Assembly: GCF_018622995.1 (NCBI RefSeq)
Contig: NZ_CP076022.1
Coordinates: 2,108,001 to 2,172,000, forward strand
Source: Arthrobacter jiangjiafuii
GTDB taxonomy: Bacteria > Actinomycetota > Actinomycetes > Actinomycetales > Micrococcaceae
DNA length: 64,000 nt
Direction: 5' to 3'
This document shows, in pieces, positions 55,526 to 64,000 of the stretch; the first letter of the stretch is position 1; each line of letters starts with the position of its first letter. Below the pieces are notes generated by a model. That model made no database searches, was not told the DNA's origin, and saw nothing but the letters and a program-made list of their open reading frames with translations. The translations under genes were made by a program, and so were the position numbers.

Positions 55526-56776
55526 ATGACCGGCCAGCACCCCGACCCCGCCGGCAGTCCACATCACCGGGCCGCCTCCCCGCTGCCCGGGGAAGGGAGC
55601 CCTGCCCTGCAGGAGCCGCCGCACGGGCCGGGAACAGTGCCGCCGCTGTGGTCCGCACAGCCGCGCGGCACCACCGGCACCGCGGTGACGGTGCTGCTGA
55701 TCAGCGGCGCCTCACTGGCGCTGCTGTTGGTGGCCTGGTTCCTCTGGGCGCCCCTGGGCTCCGAAGCCTTCGTGTTGTGCGGGATCCTGGCCCTGGTTCC
55801 GCTGGGTATCTGCCTGCTGGGGCTGCGCTGGGTGGACCGCTGGGAGCCCGAGCCGCGTTCGGCCCTGCTGTTCGCCCTGCTCTGGGGTGCCGGCATTTCG
55901 GTGGGCATCACACTGCTGGCCGGGCCCTACGTCGGCCAGGCCCTGCACCTGCTCCTGCCGTCGATTCCGCCTGAACTGGTCACCCCGCTGCTGGAGGCTC
56001 CGGTGGTGGAGGAAACGGCCAAGGCACTGGGTGTGCTGATCCTCGTGTTCACGCGCCGGTCCCACTTTGACGGGCCCGTGGACGGCATCGTGTACGCCGG
56101 CACGGTGGCAGCCGGGTTCGCCTTTACCGAGAACATCCTCTACTTCGGCTCGGCCCTGCTGGCCAGCGGCGGCCTGGGCGTGGAGCTGGGCTTCGTGTTT
56201 GTGCTCCGCGGACTGTTCTCCCCCTTCGCCCACGTACTGTTCACCTCCGCCGTCGGGCTGTGCCTGGGCTTCGCCGTGGCCCGTGGAGGCACGCTGCGGA
56301 TCCTGGCCGCATTCTTCGGCGGCCTGGTGCCGGCGGTCATCGGCCACATGTTCTGGAACGGCGGAACGGCGCTGGTGGACGGCAGTTTCTTTGTGTTCTA
56401 CTTCCTGCTGCAGGTGCCGTTCTTTGCCCTTTCGGTGACGGGCGTGGTGTTCCTGCGGCGGGCGGAACAGCGGCTGACGCGGCAGCGGCTGGGCGAATAC
56501 GCGGTTGCGGGATGGTTCACACCGCAGGAGGTGCTGATGCTTTCCACCCGGGCCGGACGGCACCAGGCGATGTCATGGGCGGGGACGTTCGGCGCGCGCA
56601 CCACCATGAGGAACTTTATCCAGGAGGCCACCCGGCTGGCCCTGACCCGGCAGCAGATCGCCGCCGGGCGGAACCTGCCGGCCAACACCGCCAATGAGCA
56701 GCGTCTCCTGGACAGCGTCACCCGGACCCGCGGCCTGATGCTGGCCCGCGCCGGCGGGCAGCCGGCCGGCCGGTAA
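55526..56776 (+). CDS. PrsW-family intramembrane metalloprotease
   Basis: This 416-residue membrane protein has a polar N-terminus (~50 residues) and eight or so helices. The PrsW motifs are VVEETAKALGVL (EExxK), FAFTENILYF and the histidines in SPFAHVLFTS and IGHMFWNG. Bacillus PrsW cuts the anti-sigma factor RsiW, but the target here is unknown and no anti-sigma gene is nearby. A cytoplasmic C-terminal tail of ~110 residues is unusually long. The ATG at 55526 has only a weak ribosome-binding site. Confidence 0.85.
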   Translation: MTGQHPDPAGSPHHRAASPLPGEGSPALQEPPHGPGTVPPLWSAQPRGTTGTAVTVLLISGASLALLLVAWFLWAPLGSEAFVLCGILALVPLGICLLGLRWVDRWEPEPRSALLFALLWGAGISVGITLLAGPYVGQALHLLLPSIPPELVTPLLEAPVVEETAKALGVLILVFTRRSHFDGPVDGIVYAGTVAAGFAFTENILYFGSALLASGGLGVELGFVFVLRGLFSPFAHVLFTSAVGLCLGFAVARGGTLRILAAFFGGLVPAVIGHMFWNGGTALVDGSFFVFYFLLQVPFFALSVTGVVFLRRAEQRLTRQRLGEYAVAGWFTPQEVLMLSTRAGRHQAMSWAGTFGARTTMRNFIQEATRLALTRQQIAAGRNLPANTANEQRLLDSVTRTRGLMLARAGGQPAGR

Positions 56777-56822
56777 CGGCTGGCCCGGCCAGCCCGGCCG
56801 GCCCCTCAGGTGCGGGCAGCAA

Positions 56823-56862
56823 AAAACCCGCCGCGTGCACCTGTAAGTGCCGCGGCGGGTTT
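56823..56862. terminator. Bidirectional terminator between the PrsW gene and nusB
   Basis: AAAACCCGCCGCG (56823-56835) and CGCGGCGGGTTTT (56850-56862) are perfect complements with A and T tracts on both sides. The hairpin terminates the plus-strand PrsW gene and the minus-strand nusB end. Confidence 0.92.
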
Positions 56863-56890
56863 TGTGCCGGGTCCTGCTCCTGCTGCCGGT

Positions 56891-57304
56891 TTAGGCCAGC
56901 AGCGAGGGCTTGAGCTGGTGAAGCCGGCTCAGCAGCCCGTTCACGAACGACGGCGATTCGTCGGTGGACAGGGTCTTGGCGAGCTCAACGGCTTCGCTGA
57001 TCGCCACCTTGTCCGGAACGTCGTCGTTGTAGAGCAGTTCCCAGGTACCGATCCGCAGAATGATGCGGTCAACGGACGGCATCCGTTCCAGCGGCCAGCC
57101 CTGCGAATAGGTGCTGAGGAATTCATCAATGGTTTCCTGCATGGAAACCACACCCTCCACCAAGTCCATGGTGTAGGGGTTAATCGTCTGATCGGTCTGT
57201 TCCCGGCGGGCCTTGATCATGTCAAAGGCTGAAGCTGAACGCTGCTCAGCCTCGAACAGAACTTCCAGTGCCCGGGTCCGGGCCTTAGTGCGTGCGCTGC
57301 TCAC
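56891..57304 (-). CDS. nusB: Transcription antitermination factor NusB
   Basis: NusB with NusE binds boxA in rRNA leaders and prevents early termination. The 137-residue all-helical product has [35 protein letters not shown] and [20 protein letters not shown], all characteristic. The GTG at 57304 overlaps the efp stop (GTGA). Confidence 0.95.
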   Translation of the reverse strand: MSSARTKARTRALEVLFEAEQRSASAFDMIKARREQTDQTINPYTMDLVEGVVSMQETIDEFLSTYSQGWPLERMPSVDRIILRIGTWELLYNDDVPDKVAISEAVELAKTLSTDESPSFVNGLLSRLHQLKPSLLA

Positions 57305-57864
57305 TCGTTAACGCGTCCCAGGTAATCGCCGTTACGGGTATCAACCTTGACCTTGGTGCCCTGCTCAAGGAACAGCGGCACCTGGATCTCGTAGCCGGTC
57401 TCCACGGTGGCGGGCTTGGTGCCGCCGGTGGAGCGGTCGCCCTGCAGGCCCGGCTCGGTGTACGTGATCTCCAGGACCACGGACGGGGGCAGCTCGATGT
57501 ACAGCGGGGAGCCCTCGTGGATGGCAATCGTCACCATGAGGGATTCCAGCATGAAGTTGGCTGCGTCGCCCACGATGGAACCCGGGACGGTCAGCTGGTC
57601 GTAGTCCGAGGTATCCATGAAGACGTAGTCGTCGCCGTCCTGGTACAGGTACTGGTAATCGCGGCGGTCAACCGAGGCGGTTTCGATCTTGATGCCGGCG
57701 TTGAACGTCTTGTCGACTACCTTGCCCGAACGCACGTTACGCATCTTGGTACGGACAAACGCACCACCCTTGCCCGGCTTCACGTGCTGGAACTCGATGA
57801 TGCTCCAAAGGTTGCCTTCAAGCTTCAGCACGGTGCCGTTCTTGATGTCGTTGGTCGTCGCCAC
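57301..57864 (-). CDS. efp: Elongation factor P
   Basis: EF-P relieves ribosome stalling at polyproline. The 187-residue product starts [20 protein letters not shown]. The loop that contacts the P-site tRNA is [14 protein letters not shown] with an apical Lys. The typical KVPLFLEQG-like C-terminal OB domain ([20 protein letters not shown]) follows. The start is GTG at 57864. It lies between aroB and nusB. Confidence 0.96.
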   Translation of the reverse strand: MATTNDIKNGTVLKLEGNLWSIIEFQHVKPGKGGAFVRTKMRNVRSGKVVDKTFNAGIKIETASVDRRDYQYLYQDGDDYVFMDTSDYDQLTVPGSIVGDAANFMLESLMVTIAIHEGSPLYIELPPSVVLEITYTEPGLQGDRSTGGTKPATVETGYEIQVPLFLEQGTKVKVDTRNGDYLGRVNE

Positions 57865-57932
57865 AGTTTCTCTTTCGTTGATTCGCCGAGTTTCGTTTTA
57901 AGTCCGTCGACCATTCTACCTGCTCCGGGAAG

Positions 57933-59054
57933 CTACAGGCTGAGCCGGATGCCGCCCTGGGGCTCGGATGCAATCTCCTGGTACGCCGCAAACAGCAGCG
58001 AGGTGTCCGGAACCTCCAGCATGGAAGGCTTGGCCAGCCCGTCCAGGACCACGAATCGCAGCAGGTCTCCGCGGGATTTCTTGTCCCGGCGCATGCCGTC
58101 CAGCAGCGCAGACCAGCGGTCCTTCCGGTAGGTGACCGGCAGGCCCAATGAGGTGAGGATCGCCTTGTGGCGGTCCGCGGTCGCGTCATCCAGCCGGCCC
58201 ACCATGCGGCCGAGTTCGGCGGCGAAGACCAGGCCTACGGATACCGCGGCACCGTGGCGCCACTGGTAGCGTTCGGCCAGCTCGATGGAGTGGCCCAGGG
58301 TGTGCCCGTAGTTCAGGTATTCGCGGCGGCCTGCCTCGCGCAGGTCGGTGGAAACAATTCCTGCCTTGACGGCGATGGAGCGTTCCACGAGTTCACGCAC
58401 GACGTCGGACGCGCCGTCGGCCACTGCTTCCGGGTTGGCTTCCACGAGGTCCAGGATTGCCGGATCCGCGATGAAGCCGCACTTGATGACCTCGGCCATG
58501 CCGCTGAGGAGTTCGTTCTTGGGCAGGGTGCCCAGCGCGTCAAGGTCGGCCAGCACGCCGGCCGGCGGGTGGAAGGCACCCACGAGGTTTTTGCCTTCGG
58601 CGGTGTTGATGGCGGTCTTGCCGCCCACCGCGGCGTCCACCATGCCCAGCAGCGAGGTGGGGATATGCACCACCTTGATGCCGCGCAGCCACGTTGCCGC
58701 AACAAACCCGGCCAGGTCGGTGACGGCGCCGCCGCCCACGGCCACGATGGCGTCGGAGCGGGTGAAGTCATTCTGGCCCAGGACCTGCCAGCAGAAGGAG
58801 GCCACCTGGATGTGCTTGCCCTCTTCGGCGTCGGGGATCTCCGCCGTCACTGCGGTCAGGCCTGCGGCGGCCAGTTCGTCGCGGACGGTGTCGCCGGTGG
58901 CGCGCAGGGCCCGGGGGTGGATCACCAGCACCCGGTGTACCCGCTCCCCCAGCATGGCCGGAAGGCGGTCCAGCAGTCCGTTGCCGATGACGACGTCGTA
59001 ATTGCTCGCGGGGCTTTCGCCGGTCACCGGGATAACGGTGGGATCGGAGGCCAT
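57933..59054 (-). CDS. aroB: 3-dehydroquinate synthase
   Basis: AroB is the second enzyme of the shikimate pathway and needs NAD and a metal. The 373-residue product has [20 protein letters not shown], the substrate-binding [19 protein letters not shown] and metal His in [12 protein letters not shown]. The ATG at 59054 has GGAG upstream. A TTG at 59063 overlapping the aroK stop is an alternative. Confidence 0.95.
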   Translation of the reverse strand: MASDPTVIPVTGESPASNYDVVIGNGLLDRLPAMLGERVHRVLVIHPRALRATGDTVRDELAAAGLTAVTAEIPDAEEGKHIQVASFCWQVLGQNDFTRSDAIVAVGGGAVTDLAGFVAATWLRGIKVVHIPTSLLGMVDAAVGGKTAINTAEGKNLVGAFHPPAGVLADLDALGTLPKNELLSGMAEVIKCGFIADPAILDLVEANPEAVADGASDVVRELVERSIAVKAGIVSTDLREAGRREYLNYGHTLGHSIELAERYQWRHGAAVSVGLVFAAELGRMVGRLDDATADRHKAILTSLGLPVTYRKDRWSALLDGMRRDKKSRGDLLRFVVLDGLAKPSMLEVPDTSLLFAAYQEIASEPQGGIRLSL

Positions 59055-59059
59055 GTTAT

Positions 59060-59641
59060 TCAAGCTCCTTCATTGAGGATGGTCGTCAGCCGGTCGATGA
59101 TGGCCGGGACGGAAAGTCCCCTGGTGTCAATGGTGATATCTGCCAGGGATTCGTAGATGGGGCGCCGCACGTCGGCCAGTTCCTGCCAGCGGCGGGCGGG
59201 GTCTCCGGCGAGCATCGGGCGGTTGCCGGAGCGGATGATCCGGGGCAGCACGGTTTCCAGGTCGGTGTCCAGGAACACCACGGTGTGGTTGCGCAGCAGC
59301 TGCTGCGTCCCGGTGTCCAGGATCGCGCCGCCGCCCAGTGACACCACGGTGGCGGAGCGTTCGGCCAGCGCCGCTGCGACGCAGCGGGCCTCGGCCTCGC
59401 GGAAACCGCATTCGCCGCGTGCCGCGAAGAGTTCGGAGATGGGTCCGTGGGCGTTCACCACGAGCTGGTCGGTGTCGGTGAACTTCATCCGCCGCCGTGC
59501 CGCGAATTCCCGGCCGACCACCGATTTTCCGGCCGCCATGAATCCGATCAGGACAATGTGCCGCGCGGTACTGCCGCCGTGGACGGCTCTGCCCTGCTGG
59601 CCGGTTCTACCCGGCCGGCCGGAATCACTGCGAGCCCGCAC
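59060..59641 (-). CDS. aroK: Shikimate kinase
   Basis: AroK phosphorylates shikimate. The 193-residue product has the P-loop [16 protein letters not shown], the shikimate-binding DTDQLV and [10 protein letters not shown], and a lid with RPMLAGD. A ~25-residue basic leader is unusual. It arises because the only usable start is the GTG at 59641, which overlaps the aroC end by 17 bases. Confidence 0.94.
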   Translation of the reverse strand: MRARSDSGRPGRTGQQGRAVHGGSTARHIVLIGFMAAGKSVVGREFAARRRMKFTDTDQLVVNAHGPISELFAARGECGFREAEARCVAAALAERSATVVSLGGGAILDTGTQQLLRNHTVVFLDTDLETVLPRIIRSGNRPMLAGDPARRWQELADVRRPIYESLADITIDTRGLSVPAIIDRLTTILNEGA

Positions 59642-60839
59642 CGGTACCAGCCGATTCCAAGGCGCCGGGAATGCTCTGCAGGTAGGACCGCAGGTTCCGT
59701 GCCGTCTCCGCCACCGAATCGCCGCCGAACTTCTCCGTCACGGCTTCGGCCAGGACCAGTGCCACCATGGCTTCGGCGACGACGCCGGCCGCCGGGACGG
59801 CGCATACGTCGGAGCGCTGGTGGTGTGCGCGGGCCGGTTCCCCGGTGCTCACATCGATGGTCTTCAGGGCGTGCGGAACCGTGGCGATGGGCTTCATGGC
59901 GGCACGGACGCGCAGGACCTCGCCGATGCTCATGCCGCCTTCGATGCCGCCGGCCCGGTTTCCGGAGCGGACGACCCGGCCGTCGGCGTCCTGCAGGATC
60001 TCGTCATGGGCCGCGGATCCGCGGCGGGCGGCGGTGAGGAAGCCGTCGCCGATTTCCACGCCCTTGATCGCCTGGATGCCCATCAGGGCACCGGCGATCC
60101 GTGCGTCCAGGCGCCGGTCCCAGTGCGTGTAGCTGCCCAGACCCGGCGGCAGTCCGTAGGCGAGGACCTCGACCACGCCGCCCAGGGTTTCGCCGTCCTT
60201 GTGGGCAGCGTCCACCTCGGCCACCATGGCGGCTGAGGTTTCGGGATCAAAGCAGCGCAGCGGATCGGCGTCCAGCGCGGCGACGTCGCCGGGGCCGGGC
60301 AGCGGGGCGCCTTCGGGGCTGGCCGCTCCGGCGATGCTGACGGTGTGGGAGACAAGTTCGATGCCCAGCGACTTCAGGAACGACGAGGCAACAGCGCCCA
60401 GGGCAACACGGGCTGCCGTTTCGCGGGCGCTGGCGCGTTCCAGCACCGGGCGGGCTTCGTCGAAGCCGTACTTCTGCATGCCGGTGAAGTCGGCGTGACC
60501 GGGCCGCGGCCGGGTCAGCGGAGCATTACGGGCAGATTCAGCCAGCAGCGCCGGGTCCACCGGATCCGGTGACATGACCTGTTCCCACTTGGGCCATTCG
60601 GTGTTGCCCACCTCGATGGCCACCGGGCCGCCCTGGGTCAGGCCGTGGCGGACGCCGCCGAGGATCCGGACCTGGTCCTGTTCAAACTTCATCCGGGCGC
60701 CACGGCCGTAGCCGAGCCGTCGGCGCGCCAGCGCCTCCTGGATCAAGGGGGTGTCCACTTCGACGCCCGCGGGGACGCCCTCAACTATTCCTACCAGTGC
60801 AGGCCCATGGGACTCACCGGCGGTCAACCAACGCAACAT
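59625..60839 (-). CDS. aroC: Chorismate synthase
   Basis: AroC makes chorismate with reduced FMN. The 404-residue product starts [21 protein letters not shown]. It has [14 protein letters not shown], the [14 protein letters not shown] signature and [13 protein letters not shown]. It follows aroE and precedes aroK in a continuous minus-strand aro set. Confidence 0.96.
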   Translation of the reverse strand: MLRWLTAGESHGPALVGIVEGVPAGVEVDTPLIQEALARRRLGYGRGARMKFEQDQVRILGGVRHGLTQGGPVAIEVGNTEWPKWEQVMSPDPVDPALLAESARNAPLTRPRPGHADFTGMQKYGFDEARPVLERASARETAARVALGAVASSFLKSLGIELVSHTVSIAGAASPEGAPLPGPGDVAALDADPLRCFDPETSAAMVAEVDAAHKDGETLGGVVEVLAYGLPPGLGSYTHWDRRLDARIAGALMGIQAIKGVEIGDGFLTAARRGSAAHDEILQDADGRVVRSGNRAGGIEGGMSIGEVLRVRAAMKPIATVPHALKTIDVSTGEPARAHHQRSDVCAVPAAGVVAEAMVALVLAEAVTEKFGGDSVAETARNLRSYLQSIPGALESAGTGAGSQ

Positions 60840-60871
60840 GGTTTCAATACTGCCATGTCCGGCGCACCGGT

Positions 60872-61756
60872 TCAGCGCCGCGGGAGTCCCACCGCGTCAC
60901 ACATCACGTTTATGACGGCTGGCTCGTCATGGAACGTGTCGCCGGTAAAAAGCCGCACCTGTTCAACGGCCTGGTAAAGCAGCATTTCCAGTCCGGGGAC
61001 AATCCGGCCTCCGTGCTGCTCCCACACCCGGGCAATCCGGCTGGGCCAGGGGTCGTAGGCAACGTCCAGGAGGACGGCCCCGGTCCGGTCCCGGCCAGCA
61101 GCGTCGATGGTCTCCGCGAGGCCGTCAGCGGCGCGCGGAGGCAGGGTGCAGATAACGACGTCGGCTTCCGCACAGGCTGCCGCCGCGTCCTGCCACGGGT
61201 GCAGGGACACCGGGGTGCCGGTGCGGATCCCGGCTATCTGGACGGCGGCCAAGCCGTCCCCTGCGTCGGGGAAGCGGCGGGCAAACACGTCAACTGTGGA
61301 GGCGCCAAGGATCCCGGCGGCGGCCACGGCGGCGCAGGCGGTGCCGCCGGCTCCGAGAATGACGGTCCGCGGGAGGGACCGGGACCCGGCATGGCGCAGG
61401 GCAGAGACAATACCGGCGACGTCGGTGTTGTGCCCGGTCAGGACCACGCCGTGGTCCGTCTCGTCGAACGTGATGGTGTTCAGGACCTGCAGTGCCGCAG
61501 CGGCGGGCGTCAGCCGGTCCATGGCCGGCACGAAGACGGACTTCAACGGCATGGTCACGGACAGTCCGGCCCACGGCTGGGCCCCCGGCCGGCGAAGGGA
61601 CGCCGCAAATGCGGCGGCGTCCTCTTCGGCCAGGTCCACTGCCTCGTAGCTGCTGTCGAACCCGAGGTAACGGTAGGCGGCCCGGTGCAGCAGCGGCGAC
61701 TTGGAGTGGCCGATGGGGTGCCCCAGGACAGCTGCCCTCCTGGAGCTAACCGTCAA
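60872..61756 (-). CDS. aroE: Shikimate dehydrogenase
   Basis: AroE reduces 3-dehydroshikimate with NADPH. The 294-residue product has [37 protein letters not shown] (catalytic Lys) and the NADP site [17 protein letters not shown]. The start is a TTG at 61756 immediately after the mltG TAG, suggesting re-initiation. No better start is visible nearby. Confidence 0.93.
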   Translation of the reverse strand: MTVSSRRAAVLGHPIGHSKSPLLHRAAYRYLGFDSSYEAVDLAEEDAAAFAASLRRPGAQPWAGLSVTMPLKSVFVPAMDRLTPAAAALQVLNTITFDETDHGVVLTGHNTDVAGIVSALRHAGSRSLPRTVILGAGGTACAAVAAAGILGASTVDVFARRFPDAGDGLAAVQIAGIRTGTPVSLHPWQDAAAACAEADVVICTLPPRAADGLAETIDAAGRDRTGAVLLDVAYDPWPSRIARVWEQHGGRIVPGLEMLLYQAVEQVRLFTGDTFHDEPAVINVMCDAVGLPRR

Positions 61757-62986
61757 CTACCCGCACCTGCCCGGTTCCTGCGTGCCGCACCATTCCTGGT
61801 ACTGGGCCACAAACTTGGCATGCTCGGCCAGGGTGGAGGAGAACTCCGTCTGGCCGGTGTCCAGGTTGACGGTCACCCAGTAGTAGAAGGGCACATCGGC
61901 GGGGTTTGCAGCCGCGTCGATGGCTTCCTTGCTCGGTGAGCCGATCGGCCCTACCGGGAGGCCCGGGTTGGCGTAGGTGTTGTACGGGTTGGAGGTGTCG
62001 TTCTTTTCCTCCGGCGTGATGTCGTAGCTCTTCCGGCCCAGGCCGTAAGTCACCGTCGCGTCGGACTGGATCTTGCCGTTGGTCTCGGTGTTGTCCGACC
62101 GAAGCCTGTTCTGGATGGATCCGGCCACCTTGGCGTAGTCGGCTTCGCCGGCTTCGGCCTGGATGATGCTGGCCTTGGTCATGATCCGGTACTGCTCGGC
62201 CGGATCGGTGATGCCGGCTTCCTCCAGGGCGGCGAAGGCGTTGCCCACCATCTCAGTGACAATCGAGGTGGCGTCCTGGTCCACGGGGAACCGGTACTCC
62301 CCCGGATGCAGGAAGCCCTCCAGGGACACAGCGGCCTCCGGCAGGCCAAAGGCCTGCGGATCCTTGGCCAGCGCCTCGAACTCGGCGAGGGGAATGCCGG
62401 TGGAAGCGCTGAGGATCTCGAAGACCTCGCTCTGGCGCAGGTCGCGGGCAACAGCGGCATAATGTACCGCTGCGCCCTGCTCGCCCAGCAGCGCTTCGAG
62501 GGCTGCGGAGGAGGACATCTGCTGTTTCATCTCGTATGAACCCGGCTGGATTTCCCGGCCGGCGGATTCCTCGGCAAAGGTGTTGACGAATTCCTTGGAA
62601 GTGGCCACGATGTCGGCGGCTTCCAGGTTCGCTCCGATGATCATCGGGCCCTCGCCTTCGGCAACCGTGAAGCTCACGCTTCCGGTGCCGGCGCCTTCGT
62701 AGTCCTTGATTTCGTTCATTCCGAGCAGGTCGCGGAGGAACATTGTCAGGCCAAAGACCACCCCGGCGAAGAACACGAGCACAACGAACATGACGATGGT
62801 GCGGCGGCGCCGGCGGCGCTGCTTCTCCCGTGATGAAGCGCGGCTGCGGCGGGTCTCGGGCTCGTACTCCAAGAAGTCCTCCACGGGCTGCCGCGCATGC
62901 GCGCCGTAGCCCTCGGTGTGGTGCGCGGTCGGCTCGTAGTCCGGTTCAGTGTCCATCGCCGGGTACTCCGAATACCTGTGGCTCAC
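61757..62986 (-). CDS. mltG: Endolytic transglycosylase MltG
   Basis: MltG cuts nascent peptidoglycan and ends glycan strands. The 409-residue product has a charged cytoplasmic N-terminus of ~80 residues with an Arg-rich patch, one transmembrane helix (TIVMFVVLVFFAGVVFGLTM), a LysM-like segment and the YceG catalytic domain (MTKASIIQAEAGEADYAKVA, with the catalytic Glu, then YNTYANPGLPVGPIGSPS). The GTG at 62986 overlaps the ruvX stop (GTGA). Confidence 0.94.
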   Translation of the reverse strand: MSHRYSEYPAMDTEPDYEPTAHHTEGYGAHARQPVEDFLEYEPETRRSRASSREKQRRRRRRTIVMFVVLVFFAGVVFGLTMFLRDLLGMNEIKDYEGAGTGSVSFTVAEGEGPMIIGANLEAADIVATSKEFVNTFAEESAGREIQPGSYEMKQQMSSSAALEALLGEQGAAVHYAAVARDLRQSEVFEILSASTGIPLAEFEALAKDPQAFGLPEAAVSLEGFLHPGEYRFPVDQDATSIVTEMVGNAFAALEEAGITDPAEQYRIMTKASIIQAEAGEADYAKVAGSIQNRLRSDNTETNGKIQSDATVTYGLGRKSYDITPEEKNDTSNPYNTYANPGLPVGPIGSPSKEAIDAAANPADVPFYYWVTVNLDTGQTEFSSTLAEHAKFVAQYQEWCGTQEPGRCG

Positions 62987-63564
62987 AGCGCAGACCCGTC
63001 TCCGCGCAATTTGTCCTGAGAAATTGTTGGCTCCTGTGTCGGTGCCGGCAGGGCGCCGCTCGGGCGCTGCTGCCGGCATGTTGTAACCGGCTCCCCCACA
63101 TCGCGTCCAAGGGAACGCTGCATGTCAATAGCTTGCTGCAAGATTGCCACAGCAGCGGCTTGATCCACCACTCTACGGTGATCCCTGCTGTTCAAGCCAG
63201 CTTCGTGGAGTGAGCGGTGTGCACTGACCGTGGTCAGGCGCTCATCAACGAGGGCCACGGGGATGACATGGCCGCTGTTTTCCAAACCGGTGAGCAGCAG
63301 CGCCGCGTAGTCCCTGGCCATCTGGGTAGAGGCCGTTTCCGTCCCCCGCATGCTCCGCGGCAGGCCAACAAACACCTGAACCGCTCCGCGGTCAACCGCT
63401 TCACTGACGAGTACCCTGATGTCGCTGTTCTTTTTCGCGTCCCGCTTGAGCGTCCTCACCGGCATCGCCAGCAGGCCGTCCGGGTCGCTGACGGCCAGGC
63501 CCACCCGGGCCAGGCCGACGTCTACCCCCAGCTTAACCCCGCGGGGGTAGTCCTGCATGTCCAA
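62983..63564 (-). CDS. ruvX: Putative pre-16S rRNA nuclease/Holliday junction resolvase (YqgF/RuvX)
   Basis: This RNase H-fold nuclease has GVDVGLARVGLAVSDPDG, VFVGLPRSMRGTE and VDERLTTVSA, the acidic residues of the YqgF active site. It has 193 residues with a Pro/Gln-rich tail of ~45. The family acts in pre-16S rRNA processing, and the name RuvX reflects resolvase similarity. It lies 2 bases past the alaS stop. Confidence 0.93.
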   Translation of the reverse strand: MDMQDYPRGVKLGVDVGLARVGLAVSDPDGLLAMPVRTLKRDAKKNSDIRVLVSEAVDRGAVQVFVGLPRSMRGTETASTQMARDYAALLLTGLENSGHVIPVALVDERLTTVSAHRSLHEAGLNSRDHRRVVDQAAAVAILQQAIDMQRSLGRDVGEPVTTCRQQRPSGALPAPTQEPTISQDKLRGDGSAL

Positions 63565-63566
63565 TC

Positions 63567-64000
63567 TCAGGCCCTGTTGGCTACTGCGGCTTGGATGGCG
63601 GTCAGTGCCTCACCGAGCTTGGAAGCGTCGGTGCCGCCGCCCTGGGCAACATCGTCCTTGCCGCCGCCGCCGCCGCCGAGAATACCGGCGGCAACCTTGA
63701 CCAGTGCTCCGGCCTTGATACCGGAGGCCCGGGCTTCGTCGTTCGTGGCAATAATCACCACGGGACGGTTGTTGGAAACACCCGCAACGGCCACGACGGC
63801 GGCGCCGCCGCCCAGCCGGGAGCGCAGGTCCAGCGCCAGGGTGCGCAGGTCATCGGCACCGGCTCCGACACCGGCGTCGTGCGCCAGGACGCGGACACCG
63901 TCGACGTCCACAGCCTTGCCCACGAGAGCGGCAGCGGACGCAGCGAGCTGCTCGCGGCGCAGGCGCTCAAGTTCCTTCTCCGTGGCCTTCAGCTTGGCCA
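63567..64000 (-). CDS. alaS: Alanyl-tRNA synthetase, C-terminal part (gene runs off the right edge)
   Basis: About 144 C-terminal residues are visible: a coiled-coil end (ATEKELERLRREQLAASAAA) and the DHHA1-like C-Ala domain (RPVVIIATNDEARASGIKAG, then AAGILGGGGGGKDDVAQGGG). The Gly-rich KDDxAQGGG segment is diagnostic of AlaRS. Catalytic and editing domains lie outside the window. Confidence 0.94.
   Translation of the reverse strand, partial: AKLKATEKELERLRREQLAASAAALVGKAVDVDGVRVLAHDAGVGAGADDLRTLALDLRSRLGGGAAVVAVAGVSNNRPVVIIATNDEARASGIKAGALVKVAAGILGGGGGGKDDVAQGGGTDASKLGEALTAIQAAVANRA

Noticed and set aside
1-64000. CRISPR arrays, insertion sequences, prophage genes, tRNA or rRNA genes
   Set aside because: No repeat-spacer pattern, transposase, integrase, phage structural gene or cloverleaf sequence was recognised. 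A tRNAscan or IS search could not be run.

Overview
This is a high-GC actinobacterial chromosome segment, most like Arthrobacter and its relatives (Micrococcaceae). The evidence is the GC-rich codon use, many GTG and TTG starts, a full mIHF gene next to gmk and rpoZ, and the gene order alaS-ruvX-mltG-aroECKB-efp-nusB-pyrRBC-carAB-pyrF-mihF-gmk-rpoZ-coaBC-metK-priA. The genus is inferred from layout and protein character, not from a marker-gene comparison. I saw no rRNA, tRNA, CRISPR array, insertion sequence or prophage.

Left block (1-14.7 kb), housekeeping. The minus strand carries era, a CBS-domain membrane protein, ybeY and phoH, then the heat-shock operon hrcA-dnaJ-rsmE with a CIRCE operator in front of hrcA. 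Next come lepA-hemW and holA. A GerMN lipoprotein, a DUF3097 protein with a TOPRIM-like core, a DUF4870 membrane protein, a solitary PemK/MazF-like protein and rpsT lie on the plus strand.

Competence locus (14.7-21.5 kb), the most unusual part. comEC is separated from the intact comEA by about 3 kb of AT-richer DNA. That DNA holds tandem, decaying copies of a two-gene module: a DUF1023-like alpha/beta hydrolase translationally coupled to a small lipoprotein. A gutted second comEA lies directly in front of comEC, with both ends recognisable and the middle lost. The array is therefore bracketed by comEA sequence, as expected for insertion or duplication by homologous recombination at comEA. The hydrolases are broken, by an internal deletion plus a stop in one and by a frameshift in the other. 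Two lipoprotein genes are still open.

Region 21.5-40 kb is mixed and mostly accessory. It contains degV; leuS behind a leucine leader peptide and terminator (a transcription attenuator); a GNAT acetyltransferase; an ECF-type sigma factor with a SnoaL-like tail; an SDR/bile-acid-symporter/flavin-monooxygenase operon; glpF-glpK; a coupled aldo-keto reductase/hydrolase/glycosyltransferase operon; an OhrR-like regulator with a quinone-type oxidoreductase and a perfect 20-bp palindrome; an ABC-2 exporter; and Hsp20.

Right block (40-64 kb) is the conserved biosynthetic backbone on the minus strand: priA, metK, coaBC, rpoZ, gmk, mihF, then the tightly overlapping pyr operon (pyrF-carB-carA-membrane protein-pyrC-pyrB-pyrR in reverse) with a PyrR-binding loop ahead of pyrR. 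A PrsW-family protease gene faces it, and nusB-efp-aroBKCE-mltG-ruvX-alaS follows. Overlapping ATGA, GTGA and TTGA junctions throughout imply translational coupling.
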